DNA from: Micromonospora zingiberis
GTDB taxonomy: Bacteria; Actinomycetota; Actinomycetes; Mycobacteriales; Micromonosporaceae
NCBI RefSeq assembly: GCF_004331455.1
Contig: NZ_SJJR01000009.1
Coordinates: 62,001-126,000 of the forward strand
DNA length: 64,000 nt
Direction of reading: 5' to 3'
The translations under genes and the position numbers were made by a program. Below are positions 15,963 through 24,254 of the stretch, piece after piece. The stretch's first letter is position 1. Every line of letters starts with the position of its first letter. Under the pieces are notes generated by a model. The model searched no databases and was not told where the DNA came from. It saw only the letters and a list, made by a program, of their open reading frames with translations.

Positions 15963-18176
15963 TCACGTTCCCGCCAGGCCCAGGACAAGATCGATTTCCT
16001 GTCGAATTGCCGCAGCACGATCCTCCTCACCGATTCCTGGAAGCTGTATCGCGCGGAGGATCATGGACTCCTCGCCGGACAGCACCGAACCAGGGCGGCT
16101 TTCAATGAACGAGCGCAGCGTACGCAGATCCCACTGGCGCAGCCGATTATCCCGAATAGACCGGCCGCCGAGTCTCCGGAAGATTGCTCTTCGCGTCCTG
16201 CTCCAGTCTTCACCGGAGTCCTCAAAGGTGTGCAGGTCGTCATGAACGTCCCCAAAGTAAACCATCTGCACCGACCGGTTCAATCTCGCCTCCGACGCGT
16301 CATCCAGCATGAGCAGATAGCGCTTCTCGACCTCCACGTTTCCGTGCAGGATCGCACCGAGCGCGGCCGCGCGACGAAGCAGCGGCGTCGTTTCCGAGAC
16401 GGACGCGACCACTAGAACCTCCGGCACCTTTCTCACCGGAAGCCGGCCGACATAATAGAGAATCTGCTCCCGCAATCGTTCATTCTCGTCAGTCGACACA
16501 CTCTCGGCGTCGCGCTTCAACTCGTCATACCGTCTGCCAAGGTTGGCCTGAATCGCGGAAACACGCGCGGCACTGAATTGAGCTAGGCCACTCCTCACGA
16601 ATCCGTTGACGTCGTCCGCAACCGTTATCGCGAGAGCTTTGTCGATGACCGGTCCACCGGCGTCGAACGCATGCAGAATCGACCGAGCGATCAGGTGCTC
16701 GCCGAGCGTCTCGTGGCGGAATCCACGAACGACCTCGCCACCCTCGTCGATGCTGGTTTCGAAATCCAGCAGATCGCTGAATGCGCTGTCCAGTCGGAGT
16801 TCATCCCACCCCTCAACCCCAATCTCCCGCACAGACGAGGAGCGCTCGCCTTTGTGCCGATAGAACCAGCGGGCAAGCTGGACATGTGCAGCCACTATGG
16901 CGGTAGCAGACCCCCCCGACGTCCCACGATGACGCTCTTTGTTGAGCCATTCGCTGTAGAACATCTCATAGAGGGTGTACGGTTCATTGAGACGCAGTAC
17001 GTCAATGTCTGCCCGGGTCACAAGCAAATATAGTAGAAGAGTCAGACGCATGGGATTGGAGGCAATATCGACAGCTCCAGGAACCGAATCCAGGATCTCT
17101 CGGACGCGTGAGGCTACAAGCGGGTCATCGACCCTGCTAGCGTATCTTTCGGAGAAGTCGATGATGTCGGATCGCGCCCAGGCCTTGACCTCAAGAACTT
17201 CCTCCAGGGATCCGAGCCCGCCCACGAGCACGTCCGCCTGACGCTCAAAAAAATCCGTGCGTGATGCAACAAAAACGGTGACCCCGGTCGCGACCAGGCC
17301 ACCCAGCTCCGCACCGATCGTGCTGACCATCTCGTCGCCGGCCTCATCCAGGCCATCAACCAGCAGTACGAGTCCTGACTTACGCCTTGCGCGCGCCCTC
17401 AGCTCCTTGATCCGACGCGGCACCTCTCGCGCATGTACGAAGACTCGCTGGCTTGAGAGATCACCCGCACCACTAAGGGTTATCGACCGGAGGGCGGTGG
17501 TCTTTCCAGCGCCGGCATCTCCGACGATCGCAACACAGCCCGGCACAGCCGAAACGGACTCGAACCAACCAGAAAGACGAATTTCCTTGCCCGGTCGGCG
17601 CCGAACTCGAACTTCTGGGTCTATAATCATTTCAGGCCACACAAACTCAAAGCTCGGACCCCTTGGCCCGAGCCATGGAAGAATTGGGGATGACAGCAGC
17701 TCACGGCGCTCACCGGAGAATTTTTCACTGGCCTCGTCCTCGGCGATGGACCATCGTATCGCGTCAAGCAGCGGAGAAAGAACGCTTTCGGCATCCTCAC
17801 GTTCTTCGAGCCGAAGATGTTGGAGACGAGCCAGCATGGGCGGCAGTCTGGTCGGCCTCAGCAAGATCGGCAGGATAAGCCGACGGCGGGCTGCCGGATC
17901 ACGCCACAGCGCCACCTCCGATTCCAGCGTCGTCCACTCGGATTCGATCCAGTCCGGCGATAAGAGTGCGATCAAGCATCGCGAGTGCTCCAGTGCCTCC
18001 GCGATGGCTGCTGGAATCGATTCTCCAACCCGGACCGTCGTGGGCGCATGGAACACCTTGAGGCGGCGACCACGGTGCCTGCTCTGCGACAGAAGAACAT
18101 TCAGCCGTGCCGCGGATTCGGCATCGCGACTGCTGTAGCTCAGAAATACATCGTACTTCCGGCTAGCTCCTGGCAT
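15963..18176 (-). CDS. TIR-NACHT STAND protein (probable immune effector/sensor)
   Basis: 737 residues. Residues ~6-135 form a TIR domain (YDVFLSYSSRDAE; VGESIPAAIAEALEHSRCLI; SEWTTLESEVAL), with Glu85 placed like the NADase catalytic Glu of enzymatic TIRs. A NACHT-type NTPase follows: Walker A GDAGAGKTTAL (219-229) and Walker B LVLLVDGLDEAGDE (269-282), the acidic-rich form usual in NACHT. The C-terminal ~330 residues are helical with no obvious LRR, TPR or WD repeat and would hold the sensor. In bacterial TIR-NLR-like proteins, target sensing drives oligomerisation and NAD depletion; that role is inferred here. The ATG lies 14 bp inside the upstream HD gene, indicating translational coupling. 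Base composition is lower in GC than the flanks. Confidence 0.9.
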   Translation of the reverse strand: MPGASRKYDVFLSYSSRDAESAARLNVLLSQSRHRGRRLKVFHAPTTVRVGESIPAAIAEALEHSRCLIALLSPDWIESEWTTLESEVALWRDPAARRRLILPILLRPTRLPPMLARLQHLRLEEREDAESVLSPLLDAIRWSIAEDEASEKFSGERRELLSSPILPWLGPRGPSFEFVWPEMIIDPEVRVRRRPGKEIRLSGWFESVSAVPGCVAIVGDAGAGKTTALRSITLSGAGDLSSQRVFVHAREVPRRIKELRARARRKSGLVLLVDGLDEAGDEMVSTIGAELGGLVATGVTVFVASRTDFFERQADVLVGGLGSLEEVLEVKAWARSDIIDFSERYASRVDDPLVASRVREILDSVPGAVDIASNPMRLTLLLYLLVTRADIDVLRLNEPYTLYEMFYSEWLNKERHRGTSGGSATAIVAAHVQLARWFYRHKGERSSSVREIGVEGWDELRLDSAFSDLLDFETSIDEGGEVVRGFRHETLGEHLIARSILHAFDAGGPVIDKALAITVADDVNGFVRSGLAQFSAARVSAIQANLGRRYDELKRDAESVSTDENERLREQILYYVGRLPVRKVPEVLVVASVSETTPLLRRAAALGAILHGNVEVEKRYLLMLDDASEARLNRSVQMVYFGDVHDDLHTFEDSGEDWSRTRRAIFRRLGGRSIRDNRLRQWDLRTLRSFIESRPGSVLSGEESMILRAIQLPGIGEEDRAAAIRQEIDLVLGLAGT

Positions 18177-18783
18177 TGTCGGCCGCCCCGGAGTGACGAC
18201 TGTAACCTAGTTCCCAGTAGGGCTTGTCGCCCAGGTACTCACCAAGCTTCCGCCGCACCACCTCGGCGACCTGAGCGGCCGGAACGATGCCGAGCGAGTC
18301 GTACTTCTCCGCGTCCCGCCGGTACTCGCTGATGTCACCGTTGTTCTCTTTAGCGTAATACATTGCGGCCGCGATTATTTGCAGTTCCTCCGCCGCCTCG
18401 ACCAGACGCGCCTCCAATGTCTGCTGGTCGTGCATCTCTTCGAGTAAAGGAAAAACGCTGTCGGCCACTCCGCCAAGGATGTCCACTGACGCCTGACGTT
18501 CGGCCTCACGCTTGAATTTCTTGACGTACGGCGATGACCGCCTTGGCAGGTCGGTGATACGGACCTCTCCGATCTCATGAAACAACGCCATCGCAAGGAC
18601 TTTCCCCATGTCGACCGGCTCATCGATCTGCTGAGCCAGAAGGTAGGCGATGATCGCCGTTTCGAAGCAATGGTCGGAGACCGACTCCGGTTCGGCCACC
18701 CCTGCCAGCACCCACCCAATACGGGGAAGCCTCGTCAGAGAATGAATCTCAGCCATGGACTCAAGCACTCGCTCGGCATTCAT
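18163..18783 (-). CDS. HD-domain phosphohydrolase (HD_3 / YfbR-HDDC2-like)
   Basis: 206 residues, ATG 18783 with GAGGA eight bases upstream. RIGWVLAGVAEPESVSDHCF followed by MALFHEIGEVRITDLP is the signature of the YfbR/HDDC2 branch of HD hydrolases: metal ligands His38, His69 with Glu70 in place of the classical Asp, and a later Asp. Members cleave phosphate from deoxynucleoside monophosphates or related nucleotides. The HE variant is known in the HD_3 subfamily and is probably still active. It sits 11 bp after the radical SAM gene and overlaps the TIR-NACHT gene, so all three are one operon. A nucleotide-depleting or nucleotide-editing role is inference. Confidence 0.88.
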   Translation of the reverse strand: MNAERVLESMAEIHSLTRLPRIGWVLAGVAEPESVSDHCFETAIIAYLLAQQIDEPVDMGKVLAMALFHEIGEVRITDLPRRSSPYVKKFKREAERQASVDILGGVADSVFPLLEEMHDQQTLEARLVEAAEELQIIAAAMYYAKENNGDISEYRRDAEKYDSLGIVPAAQVAEVVRRKLGEYLGDKPYWELGYSRHSGAADNARS

Positions 18784-18794
18784 TAGCTATTTCC

Positions 18795-20516
18795 TCACTG
18801 CCGCCTGCTGTCGAAGACCACCAAGTGGTCAATGTTGTGCGCTGCCGTTAATGCTCGTCGGATCACGGGGTGGGTGTCGGCTGCGCTTTCCGCGCCCAAG
18901 TTCTCAATGACAGAGTCCGCGAGATTTCGGCCGGCGTCGGCGAGCGCCAAATCCAGCGCCACCTGATAATCCGCTCCTTTCCTCCAGCCGCCAATCGCGG
19001 CAATTATTGCATCACAGGTTTCATCCCGAAAAATGTTTGTCGCTTTTCTCATTTCATGAACCAAGCCACCAAGCGCGCCCGATGATCCGAAACGGGAAAG
19101 GCTCTTGGCCGGGTAGTAAAGGGAATGCAACCGCTCATTCCAACTCTTTACCGTCCGGTGTAGCCGTTGAACGTCCGGATCAGCGAACGTGTAGGCGTAG
19201 GTTAGAGTATCGGGATCGAGAACTCCACTGTGGAGTGCGACCCCGGTCCTGGCCTCGTGTTGACGAAGAAGGGCGAGGTAGTGCGTGCCGTCCTGTAGCC
19301 GCAGTTCGGCGCTGATCCCGGAGGCCACCGAGGCCAGGTTGTGCTCGCGCATGAATCGCAGGCTGTCCTCGATTTCGTCCAGTCCACACAGGGGATCGAA
19401 GAGGATGACGCCGACCTCCACCCGCACCCCAAGTGATCGGAGTATTGCCGCCGCCTCGGCGGCCTCCGCCCGGGTGTGGCCCTTGGCATACCGCTTGAGC
19501 TGGGCAGGCGAGCACGATTCGATGCCGAGGAAGACCTTCTGCAACCCTGCGCCAACAAGCGCCTGGAGCAACGCCAGCCGCCTGGCTTTCGACTCTGCCG
19601 AATCCCTTCTCGTGCACACAGAGTGGACAGTCAGGCTGGCATCGAACCGCATCTCCGGAAGCGGCTGGGCCAACAGCCCGTGGACAAAACGTTCCGTGTC
19701 GTCGAGGTGGCCACCCAGGAAGTCTTCGTCAGCGATGGTGACATCTCTGACGCCTAACTCTGCAACCTCGCACAACTCCTCGGCCACCAGGCTCGGTGGC
19801 TTCCGTCGGTATTCGTGCCCGCGCCCCTGGATATCAGTGAGACCTCTCAGGCAGAAAGTACAAGCGGCCCAGGAGCAACCACGACTCGTCTCGACAAATA
19901 TCTCACCGCCCAACGCAATGATGTTCTTGAGGTGCCCACGTGCTGGACGAGGTATTTCTTCGAGGTTGACGAGACGCCGATTCGTCCGTACATGACGCTG
20001 CGACTCCGCGCGATCCCTGTATCGGAGGTTCGGAACTTCCGACCAGTCGGTGTCGCCGCGCATCCACGACTGGACCAGCCGTGGCAACGCCTCGTCCGCC
20101 TCGCCCACGACGACAACCGCGTCGGATGCGACCTCCTCCAGGATCCGGTCACTCAGATACGTTGCGAGCGGCCCGCCTACGATTATGAGAGGGTCGTTCT
20201 GACCCGTCGCGCGCCGCAGACGTGCGTAGTTCTCCTTGAAAAAAGAGAACGTCCCGTACTGCAGGCCGATGCCCAGGATGTGGGGTCGCACCTCATTGAT
20301 CGCGTCGATCAATCGGTCCGCGTTCTCCTCACCCCACTCCACCATGTCTATCGATGACACCGACAGCTCGTCGCCGGCCGCCGCGCCAACTGCTCCAGAG
20401 ACGGCGGACAGGCCGTGATTTTCCCCGATCGCCGGGTATCGCTCGGAGTAGAGTGCGACTGTCAACATCCTGAGGGGCCGCTCGTACAAGCTCTGCGTTG
20501 AATGGCTGCTGGGCAA
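18795..20516 (-). CDS. B12-binding-domain radical SAM protein
   Basis: 573 residues from TTG 20516, chosen because GGGAGG lies four bases upstream; ATG 20468 is the alternative. Residues ~18-155 form a cobalamin-binding Rossmann fold, but the DxHxxG motif reads DMVEWG (57-62), so the axial His is missing. IIVGGPLAT supplies the later glycine motif. The radical SAM core follows with RGCSWAACTFC (Cys214, 219, 222; CX4CX2C), the spacing seen in one branch of B12-radical SAM enzymes. IADEDFLGG and KVFLGIESCSPAQLKRY are typical barrel strands. The C-terminal ~120 residues are helical and unassigned. Chemistry and substrate are unknown; it is the first gene of the operon with the HD and TIR-NACHT genes. 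Confidence 0.88.
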   Translation of the reverse strand: MPSSHSTQSLYERPLRMLTVALYSERYPAIGENHGLSAVSGAVGAAAGDELSVSSIDMVEWGEENADRLIDAINEVRPHILGIGLQYGTFSFFKENYARLRRATGQNDPLIIVGGPLATYLSDRILEEVASDAVVVVGEADEALPRLVQSWMRGDTDWSEVPNLRYRDRAESQRHVRTNRRLVNLEEIPRPARGHLKNIIALGGEIFVETSRGCSWAACTFCLRGLTDIQGRGHEYRRKPPSLVAEELCEVAELGVRDVTIADEDFLGGHLDDTERFVHGLLAQPLPEMRFDASLTVHSVCTRRDSAESKARRLALLQALVGAGLQKVFLGIESCSPAQLKRYAKGHTRAEAAEAAAILRSLGVRVEVGVILFDPLCGLDEIEDSLRFMREHNLASVASGISAELRLQDGTHYLALLRQHEARTGVALHSGVLDPDTLTYAYTFADPDVQRLHRTVKSWNERLHSLYYPAKSLSRFGSSGALGGLVHEMRKATNIFRDETCDAIIAAIGGWRKGADYQVALDLALADAGRNLADSVIENLGAESAADTHPVIRRALTAAHNIDHLVVFDSRRQ

Positions 20517-21147
20517 GGTTCCTCCCGCCTACAGACTTGCAGACCAAGCAACGCTGCTGGTCACAGGTTCTTCTAGCCATCGGTCCGTCGTTTCTGGATC
20601 TCAAGCTGGCGCTCAGAGCCGATGCCGGGCCAAGACCAACACCGCTCGCGGCACAACGATGACCTCGGCGCACAGCAGCCGAGGTTCGCAAGAGGACGAA
20701 GACCCATCTGACGGCGTCAATAATGCATAAAAGGCTAACGACGGGCCGCGTACCTGTCAGCCCATAGATGCAAGGTGATGGTGTGGTAGGACTGGATGAT
20801 GGGCTGAGTGCGGGCCCTGCCAGGGCCGCACGAGTCGCTCTGTCCCAGGTCCTGACCGGTCATAGCCCGCTGCGGTGTCGACCCCGCCACATTGCGTCCC
20901 ACTGTCGGATATCCGCGCCAGACGTAGCGGCATGGCGCCGCGCAGTAACCAACCAGCCTCTCGTTTTGATCCGAGCCGGCAGGGCCGTACAGCTCATGCT
21001 TCATCTCGTAATCCCCCACACCGTAGGTGTTGTACGTGCCTGGGCGGCGGGCAGCTGCGCAGGTGTTCGATCAACAAACGGTCAGTACGGCCGAAAGGTG
21101 ACCTTCGCCCCTGGCATGGGATCACTTGCGCGGGGTATCACCGAGGC
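20517..21147. other. Intergenic, probable promoter of the radical SAM operon; no gene supported
   Basis: 631 bp between divergent genes. Open frames exist on both strands (for example minus 20735-21019) but lack a ribosome-binding site, a third-position GC bias or a recognisable motif. Composition rises from lower GC on the left to typical GC near the protease gene, so the island boundary lies in this stretch. No tRNA, integrase or clear att repeat is visible. Confidence 0.5.
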
Positions 21148-22287
21148 ATGAGGGCGAGTTTTCGGCTCGGTCGGATCGTGGGTGTGCCGGTCGGCGTGAA
21201 CTGGAGTGTCCTGGTCATTTTCGCGCTGATCTGGTGGGGGTTGTCGGCGAACCTGTTCCCGGTGTCGTATCCGGGCCGGTCGGTGGTCGCGTACGTCTTC
21301 GCGGGTCTGGCTGCGGCGGTGGTCTTCTTCGGGGGCCTGCTCGCCCACGAGGTGTCCCACGCGGTGGTGGCCAAACGCAACGGGCTGGGCGTGCAGGGGA
21401 TCACGCTGTGGCTCTTCGGCGGGGTCGCCGAGCTGCGGGGCGAGGCCCGTACGCCGGGCGCGGAGTTGCGCATCGCGGGGGTCGGGCCGCTGGTCAGCCT
21501 GATCATCGGCGCGTTCTTTGGAGTGATCGCCATGCTGCTCGGCCTGGCCGGGGTGCACGGGCTGTGGCTGGGCGTGATGGCCTGGCTCGGCGGCATCAAC
21601 CTGCTGCTGGCGCTGTTCAACATTCTGCCGGCGGCGCCGCTGGACGGCGGGCGGCTGCTGCGGGCGGCGGTGTGGAAGGCCACCGGGGACCGGACCCGGG
21701 CGTCGGTGGTGGCGGCCCGCGCCGGTTGGGTGCTCGGCGTGGCGCTGATCGGGTTCGGGTTGTGGCGGTTCCTGACCGGTGCCGGCGTCGGTGGGCTCTG
21801 GTTGGCCCTGATCGGCTGGTTCCTGATCGGCGCGGCCACCATGGAGGAGCGGCAGGCGCGGATGGGCAGCGCGCTGCGCGGGGTACGGGTCGCCGACGTG
21901 ATGACGCCGCAGCCGCAGACCGCCTCGGGTGAGCTGACCGTGGCCGATTTCGTCGACAAGTACCTGTTCGCCTACCGGCACACGGCGCTGCCGTTGATCG
22001 AGGACGGCCGGCCGGTCGGCCTGGTCACCCTCGACCGGGTTCGTGGTGTGCCGGCCGACCAGCGGGGCAGCACCACCCTGGAGGCGGTGGCCTGCCGCGC
22101 CGACGACCTGGTCCTCGCCTCCCCCGACGAGCAACTCACCGACCTGCTGCCCCGGCTCACCGAGTGCGCCGACGGCCGGGCGCTGGTGGTCGCCGACGGC
22201 CGCCTGGTCGGCATCGTCTCGCCGAGCGACATCAGCCGCGCCGTCCAACGCGGCCACCTCCGCGACCACCTAACCCCCACCCGCTGA
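21148..22287 (+). CDS. Site-2 protease family metalloprotease (M50B) with CBS domains
   Basis: 379 residues from ATG 21148. Zn site: GGLLAHEVSHAVVAK (HEXXH) in one membrane helix and ILPAAPLDGGRLLRA (LDG motif) in a later one. Six or so hydrophobic segments fill residues 1-235. The rest is a pair of CBS domains (VADVMTPQPQT and GRLVGIVSPSDISRAV), which in such rhomboid-like S2P proteins sense adenine nucleotides. It cleaves substrates inside the membrane; known relatives act in sigma-factor release. No anti-sigma partner is adjacent, so the substrate is unknown. Confidence 0.93.
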   Translation: MRASFRLGRIVGVPVGVNWSVLVIFALIWWGLSANLFPVSYPGRSVVAYVFAGLAAAVVFFGGLLAHEVSHAVVAKRNGLGVQGITLWLFGGVAELRGEARTPGAELRIAGVGPLVSLIIGAFFGVIAMLLGLAGVHGLWLGVMAWLGGINLLLALFNILPAAPLDGGRLLRAAVWKATGDRTRASVVAARAGWVLGVALIGFGLWRFLTGAGVGGLWLALIGWFLIGAATMEERQARMGSALRGVRVADVMTPQPQTASGELTVADFVDKYLFAYRHTALPLIEDGRPVGLVTLDRVRGVPADQRGSTTLEAVACRADDLVLASPDEQLTDLLPRLTECADGRALVVADGRLVGIVSPSDISRAVQRGHLRDHLTPTR

Positions 22288-22314
22288 CCACCCACCCCCA
22301 CCCCACCAGCACCG

Positions 22315-22386
22315 TCGATCATGCACTTCCGGTCGGTGCAAATGCGAGAAAAAGTGCATACCAACGACCAAAACTGCAAGATCGGC
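22315..22386. repeat. Degenerate intergenic palindrome (GATCATG family)
   Basis: CGTCGATCATGCACTT followed by GGTCGGTGC, with AAGTGCAT (22352-22359) complementary to ATGCACTT (22321-22328). GGTCG and CGACC also pair outside or inside that stem. It resembles the better preserved element at 44651-44709 (CGTCGATCATGGAGTT ... GGTCGGTGC). Confidence 0.55.
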
Positions 22387-22520
22387 GCGGCGGGCAAGGC
22401 ACGGCGGGCAAGACGCGGCGCGGCGGGCAAGACGCGGCGCAGCGGGCAAGACGCGGCGCAGTGGGCAAGGCGCGGCGCGGCACGGTGGGCAAGGGGCGGC
22501 GCGGTGGGCAAGGGGCGGTG
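22386..22520. repeat. About seven copies of a ~19-bp tandem repeat
   Basis: The core GGGCAAG recurs at 22392, 22406, 22425, 22444, 22463, 22487 and 22506, mostly 19 bp apart, within units like GCGGGCAAGACGCGGCGCA. It lies in the gap between convergent genes and does not maintain a frame. It is a simple tandem array, not a CRISPR, since there are no unique spacers. Confidence 0.85.
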
Positions 22521-22554
22521 GAGCGGGGTGGGGTGGGGTGTGAGAGGGGTGGGG

Positions 22555-23790
22555 TTAGTGGGGGAAGAGGTGGGCTAGGGCGGCGGTGCGGAATTTGCCG
22601 GTGGGGTCGAGGCGGTGCCGCAGGGTTGCGAAGTCGGACCAGCGGGGATAGCTGGCGGCGATCGTCTCGGGTGCGATGGTGAAGACCTTGCCCCAGTGTG
22701 GGCGGGGCACGAACGGGGCCAGGGCCCGTTCCACCTCGGCGACCACCGGCAGCACCTGCGCCGCGTCGGCGATCCAGGTGAAGTGCACGGCGAGGGTGTC
22801 GCGGCCGTGCTGCGGGCTGAGCCAGAGTTCGTCGGCGGCGATCGTACGCAGCTCGCTGGTCTGCGACACCGGGGCGATCAGGTGCGCCACCTCGTCGAGC
22901 GCGGCCAGCGCGGCGGCGGCGTCGGCGCGGGGCAGGTGGTATTCGGACTGCAACTCGTCACCGCTGCTCGGGGTGAAGCCGAGCCGGAAGTGCGGCAGCC
23001 GCTCGTGCCACGGCCCGGCGACGCCGAGTTGCTCGGTGCAGTTGGCCGTCGGCATGCCGGGTACCGGATGCCAGGGGCGGTCGGCCGCCGTGGTGCCGAG
23101 CCAGTCCGCCGGGGGCGGGGGCTGGTCCGCGAGCTGCTTGCGCCAGACCTGGGTGCCGCGGGTGGAGCGCCAGTCGGTGAAGACACTGACGCTGTACGCG
23201 GAGCGGAGCGCCTCGTCCAGCGCGGGGCGGGGCAGGTCGAGGCGGACGTACTGGCGGATGTCGAAGGTGGGCAGCACGTCCAGGGTGACGCGGGTGACGA
23301 TGCCGAGCGCGCCGAAGGAGACCACCATCGCGGCGAAGTCGGCGCTGTCGCGGTGCACGGTGCGCAGCTCGCCGGTCGCGGTGACCAGTTCCAGGCCGGC
23401 GACGGCGCTGGCCAGGTTGCCGATGTGCGCGCCGGAGCCGTGCGTACCGGTGGCCACCGCGCCGGCCACCGAGATGTGCGGCAGCGAGGCGAGGTTGGCC
23501 AGGGCGTACCCCCGCTCGTGCAGCCAGCTGGCCAGGTCGCCGTAGCGCGTGGCGGCCGGCACGTCGACGGTGCGGCGCGTCTCGTCCAGGTGCACGGTGG
23601 CCGGCAGCCCGGCCAGGTCGACCAGGTCGCCGGTGGTGTCGCCGAGCCGGTTGAAGGAGTGTCCGCTGCCCACCGCTCGGATCCGGTCGCTGCCGGCGAC
23701 CAGCGCACACAGTTCGTCCAGCGACGCTGGCCGGTGGTGTGCCCGGGCGGAGTACCGGATGTTGCCCGCCCAGTTACGGTGCGTCGGCAC
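22555..23790 (-). CDS. FAD-dependent alditol/aldonolactone oxidase family protein
   Basis: 411 residues, close to the ~418 of Streptomyces alditol oxidase. The N-terminal NWAGNIRYSA is characteristic of the AldO/xylitol oxidase group. The PP-loop GSGHSFN contains the His that carries covalent FAD in VAO-family members, and GAVATGTHGSGAHIGNLA is the second FAD loop. The C-terminal catalytic cap ends HWGKVF and RWSDFATLRHRLDPTGKF. It would oxidise a polyol or sugar lactone with O2, releasing H2O2, in the cytoplasm (no signal peptide). The exact substrate cannot be told from sequence. Confidence 0.9.
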   Translation of the reverse strand: MPTHRNWAGNIRYSARAHHRPASLDELCALVAGSDRIRAVGSGHSFNRLGDTTGDLVDLAGLPATVHLDETRRTVDVPAATRYGDLASWLHERGYALANLASLPHISVAGAVATGTHGSGAHIGNLASAVAGLELVTATGELRTVHRDSADFAAMVVSFGALGIVTRVTLDVLPTFDIRQYVRLDLPRPALDEALRSAYSVSVFTDWRSTRGTQVWRKQLADQPPPPADWLGTTAADRPWHPVPGMPTANCTEQLGVAGPWHERLPHFRLGFTPSSGDELQSEYHLPRADAAAALAALDEVAHLIAPVSQTSELRTIAADELWLSPQHGRDTLAVHFTWIADAAQVLPVVAEVERALAPFVPRPHWGKVFTIAPETIAASYPRWSDFATLRHRLDPTGKFRTAALAHLFPH

Positions 23791-23848
23791 TGCGACCCCC
23801 TCTCCGCGCCGGCGGTTACCGCCGGCCCCGTCGGGGAACCCTACGCCG

Positions 23849-24247
23849 ATGAGCAGCTACCGTGATCCCGCCCCTCGGGGCGACGTGTACCCCTCCGAGG
23901 AGGAGATCGATCCGGGCGGCAGCGGCGTGGAGCCGGCCAGCGGCCCGGCCGGGGCGTACGCCGGAGTCGAGGCGGGTCAGCCCGGCCCGCAGCCGAACCC
24001 GGCACCCGGACCGGCGCCGACGCCGGTGCCCACCCCCGGGCCGCCGCCCCGGGTCGGCGGCGGCGCCCGGTCGATCGTCAGCCGGCACCTGGACGGCTCG
24101 GTGCAGGTGGTCACCGACTTCGACGGCGACGGGGTGGCCGACGTGGTGCAGTTCGACCTGGACGGCGACGGGGTGCCGGACGTGACCTATCTGGACAGTG
24201 ACCGCGACGGTCGGCTGGACACCGTGCTGCGCGCTCCGAGCCGCTGA
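23849..24247 (+). CDS. Small protein with Asp-rich (EF-hand/TSP3-like) repeats and Pro-rich linker
   Basis: 132 residues from ATG 23849. The first ~70 residues are Pro/Gly/Ala-rich and disordered-looking. The end carries three tandem acidic loops, DFDGDGVADVV, DLDGDGVPDVT and DSDRDGRLDTV, spaced 11-12 residues, as in calcium-binding thrombospondin type 3 or FG-GAP-like repeats. There is no signal peptide or membrane helix, so the protein should be cytoplasmic, which is unusual for such repeats. Its function is unknown. It is convergent with the LLM gene eight bases downstream. Confidence 0.75.
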   Translation: MSSYRDPAPRGDVYPSEEEIDPGGSGVEPASGPAGAYAGVEAGQPGPQPNPAPGPAPTPVPTPGPPPRVGGGARSIVSRHLDGSVQVVTDFDGDGVADVVQFDLDGDGVPDVTYLDSDRDGRLDTVLRAPSR

Positions 24248-24254
24248 TCGCCGG

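Noticed and set aside
15963..20516. Assignment of the island to a known system (CBASS or Thoeris)
   Set aside because: No nucleotidyltransferase (CBASS) and no ThsA-like SIR2/SLOG gene (Thoeris) is present; only the TIR domain is shared.
20735..21019. 94-codon minus-strand frame upstream of the radical SAM operon
   Set aside because: No ribosome-binding site, no third-position bias, no motif.
22386..22520. Possible CRISPR array
   Set aside because: Units are contiguous 19-mers with no unique spacers, and there are no cas genes.
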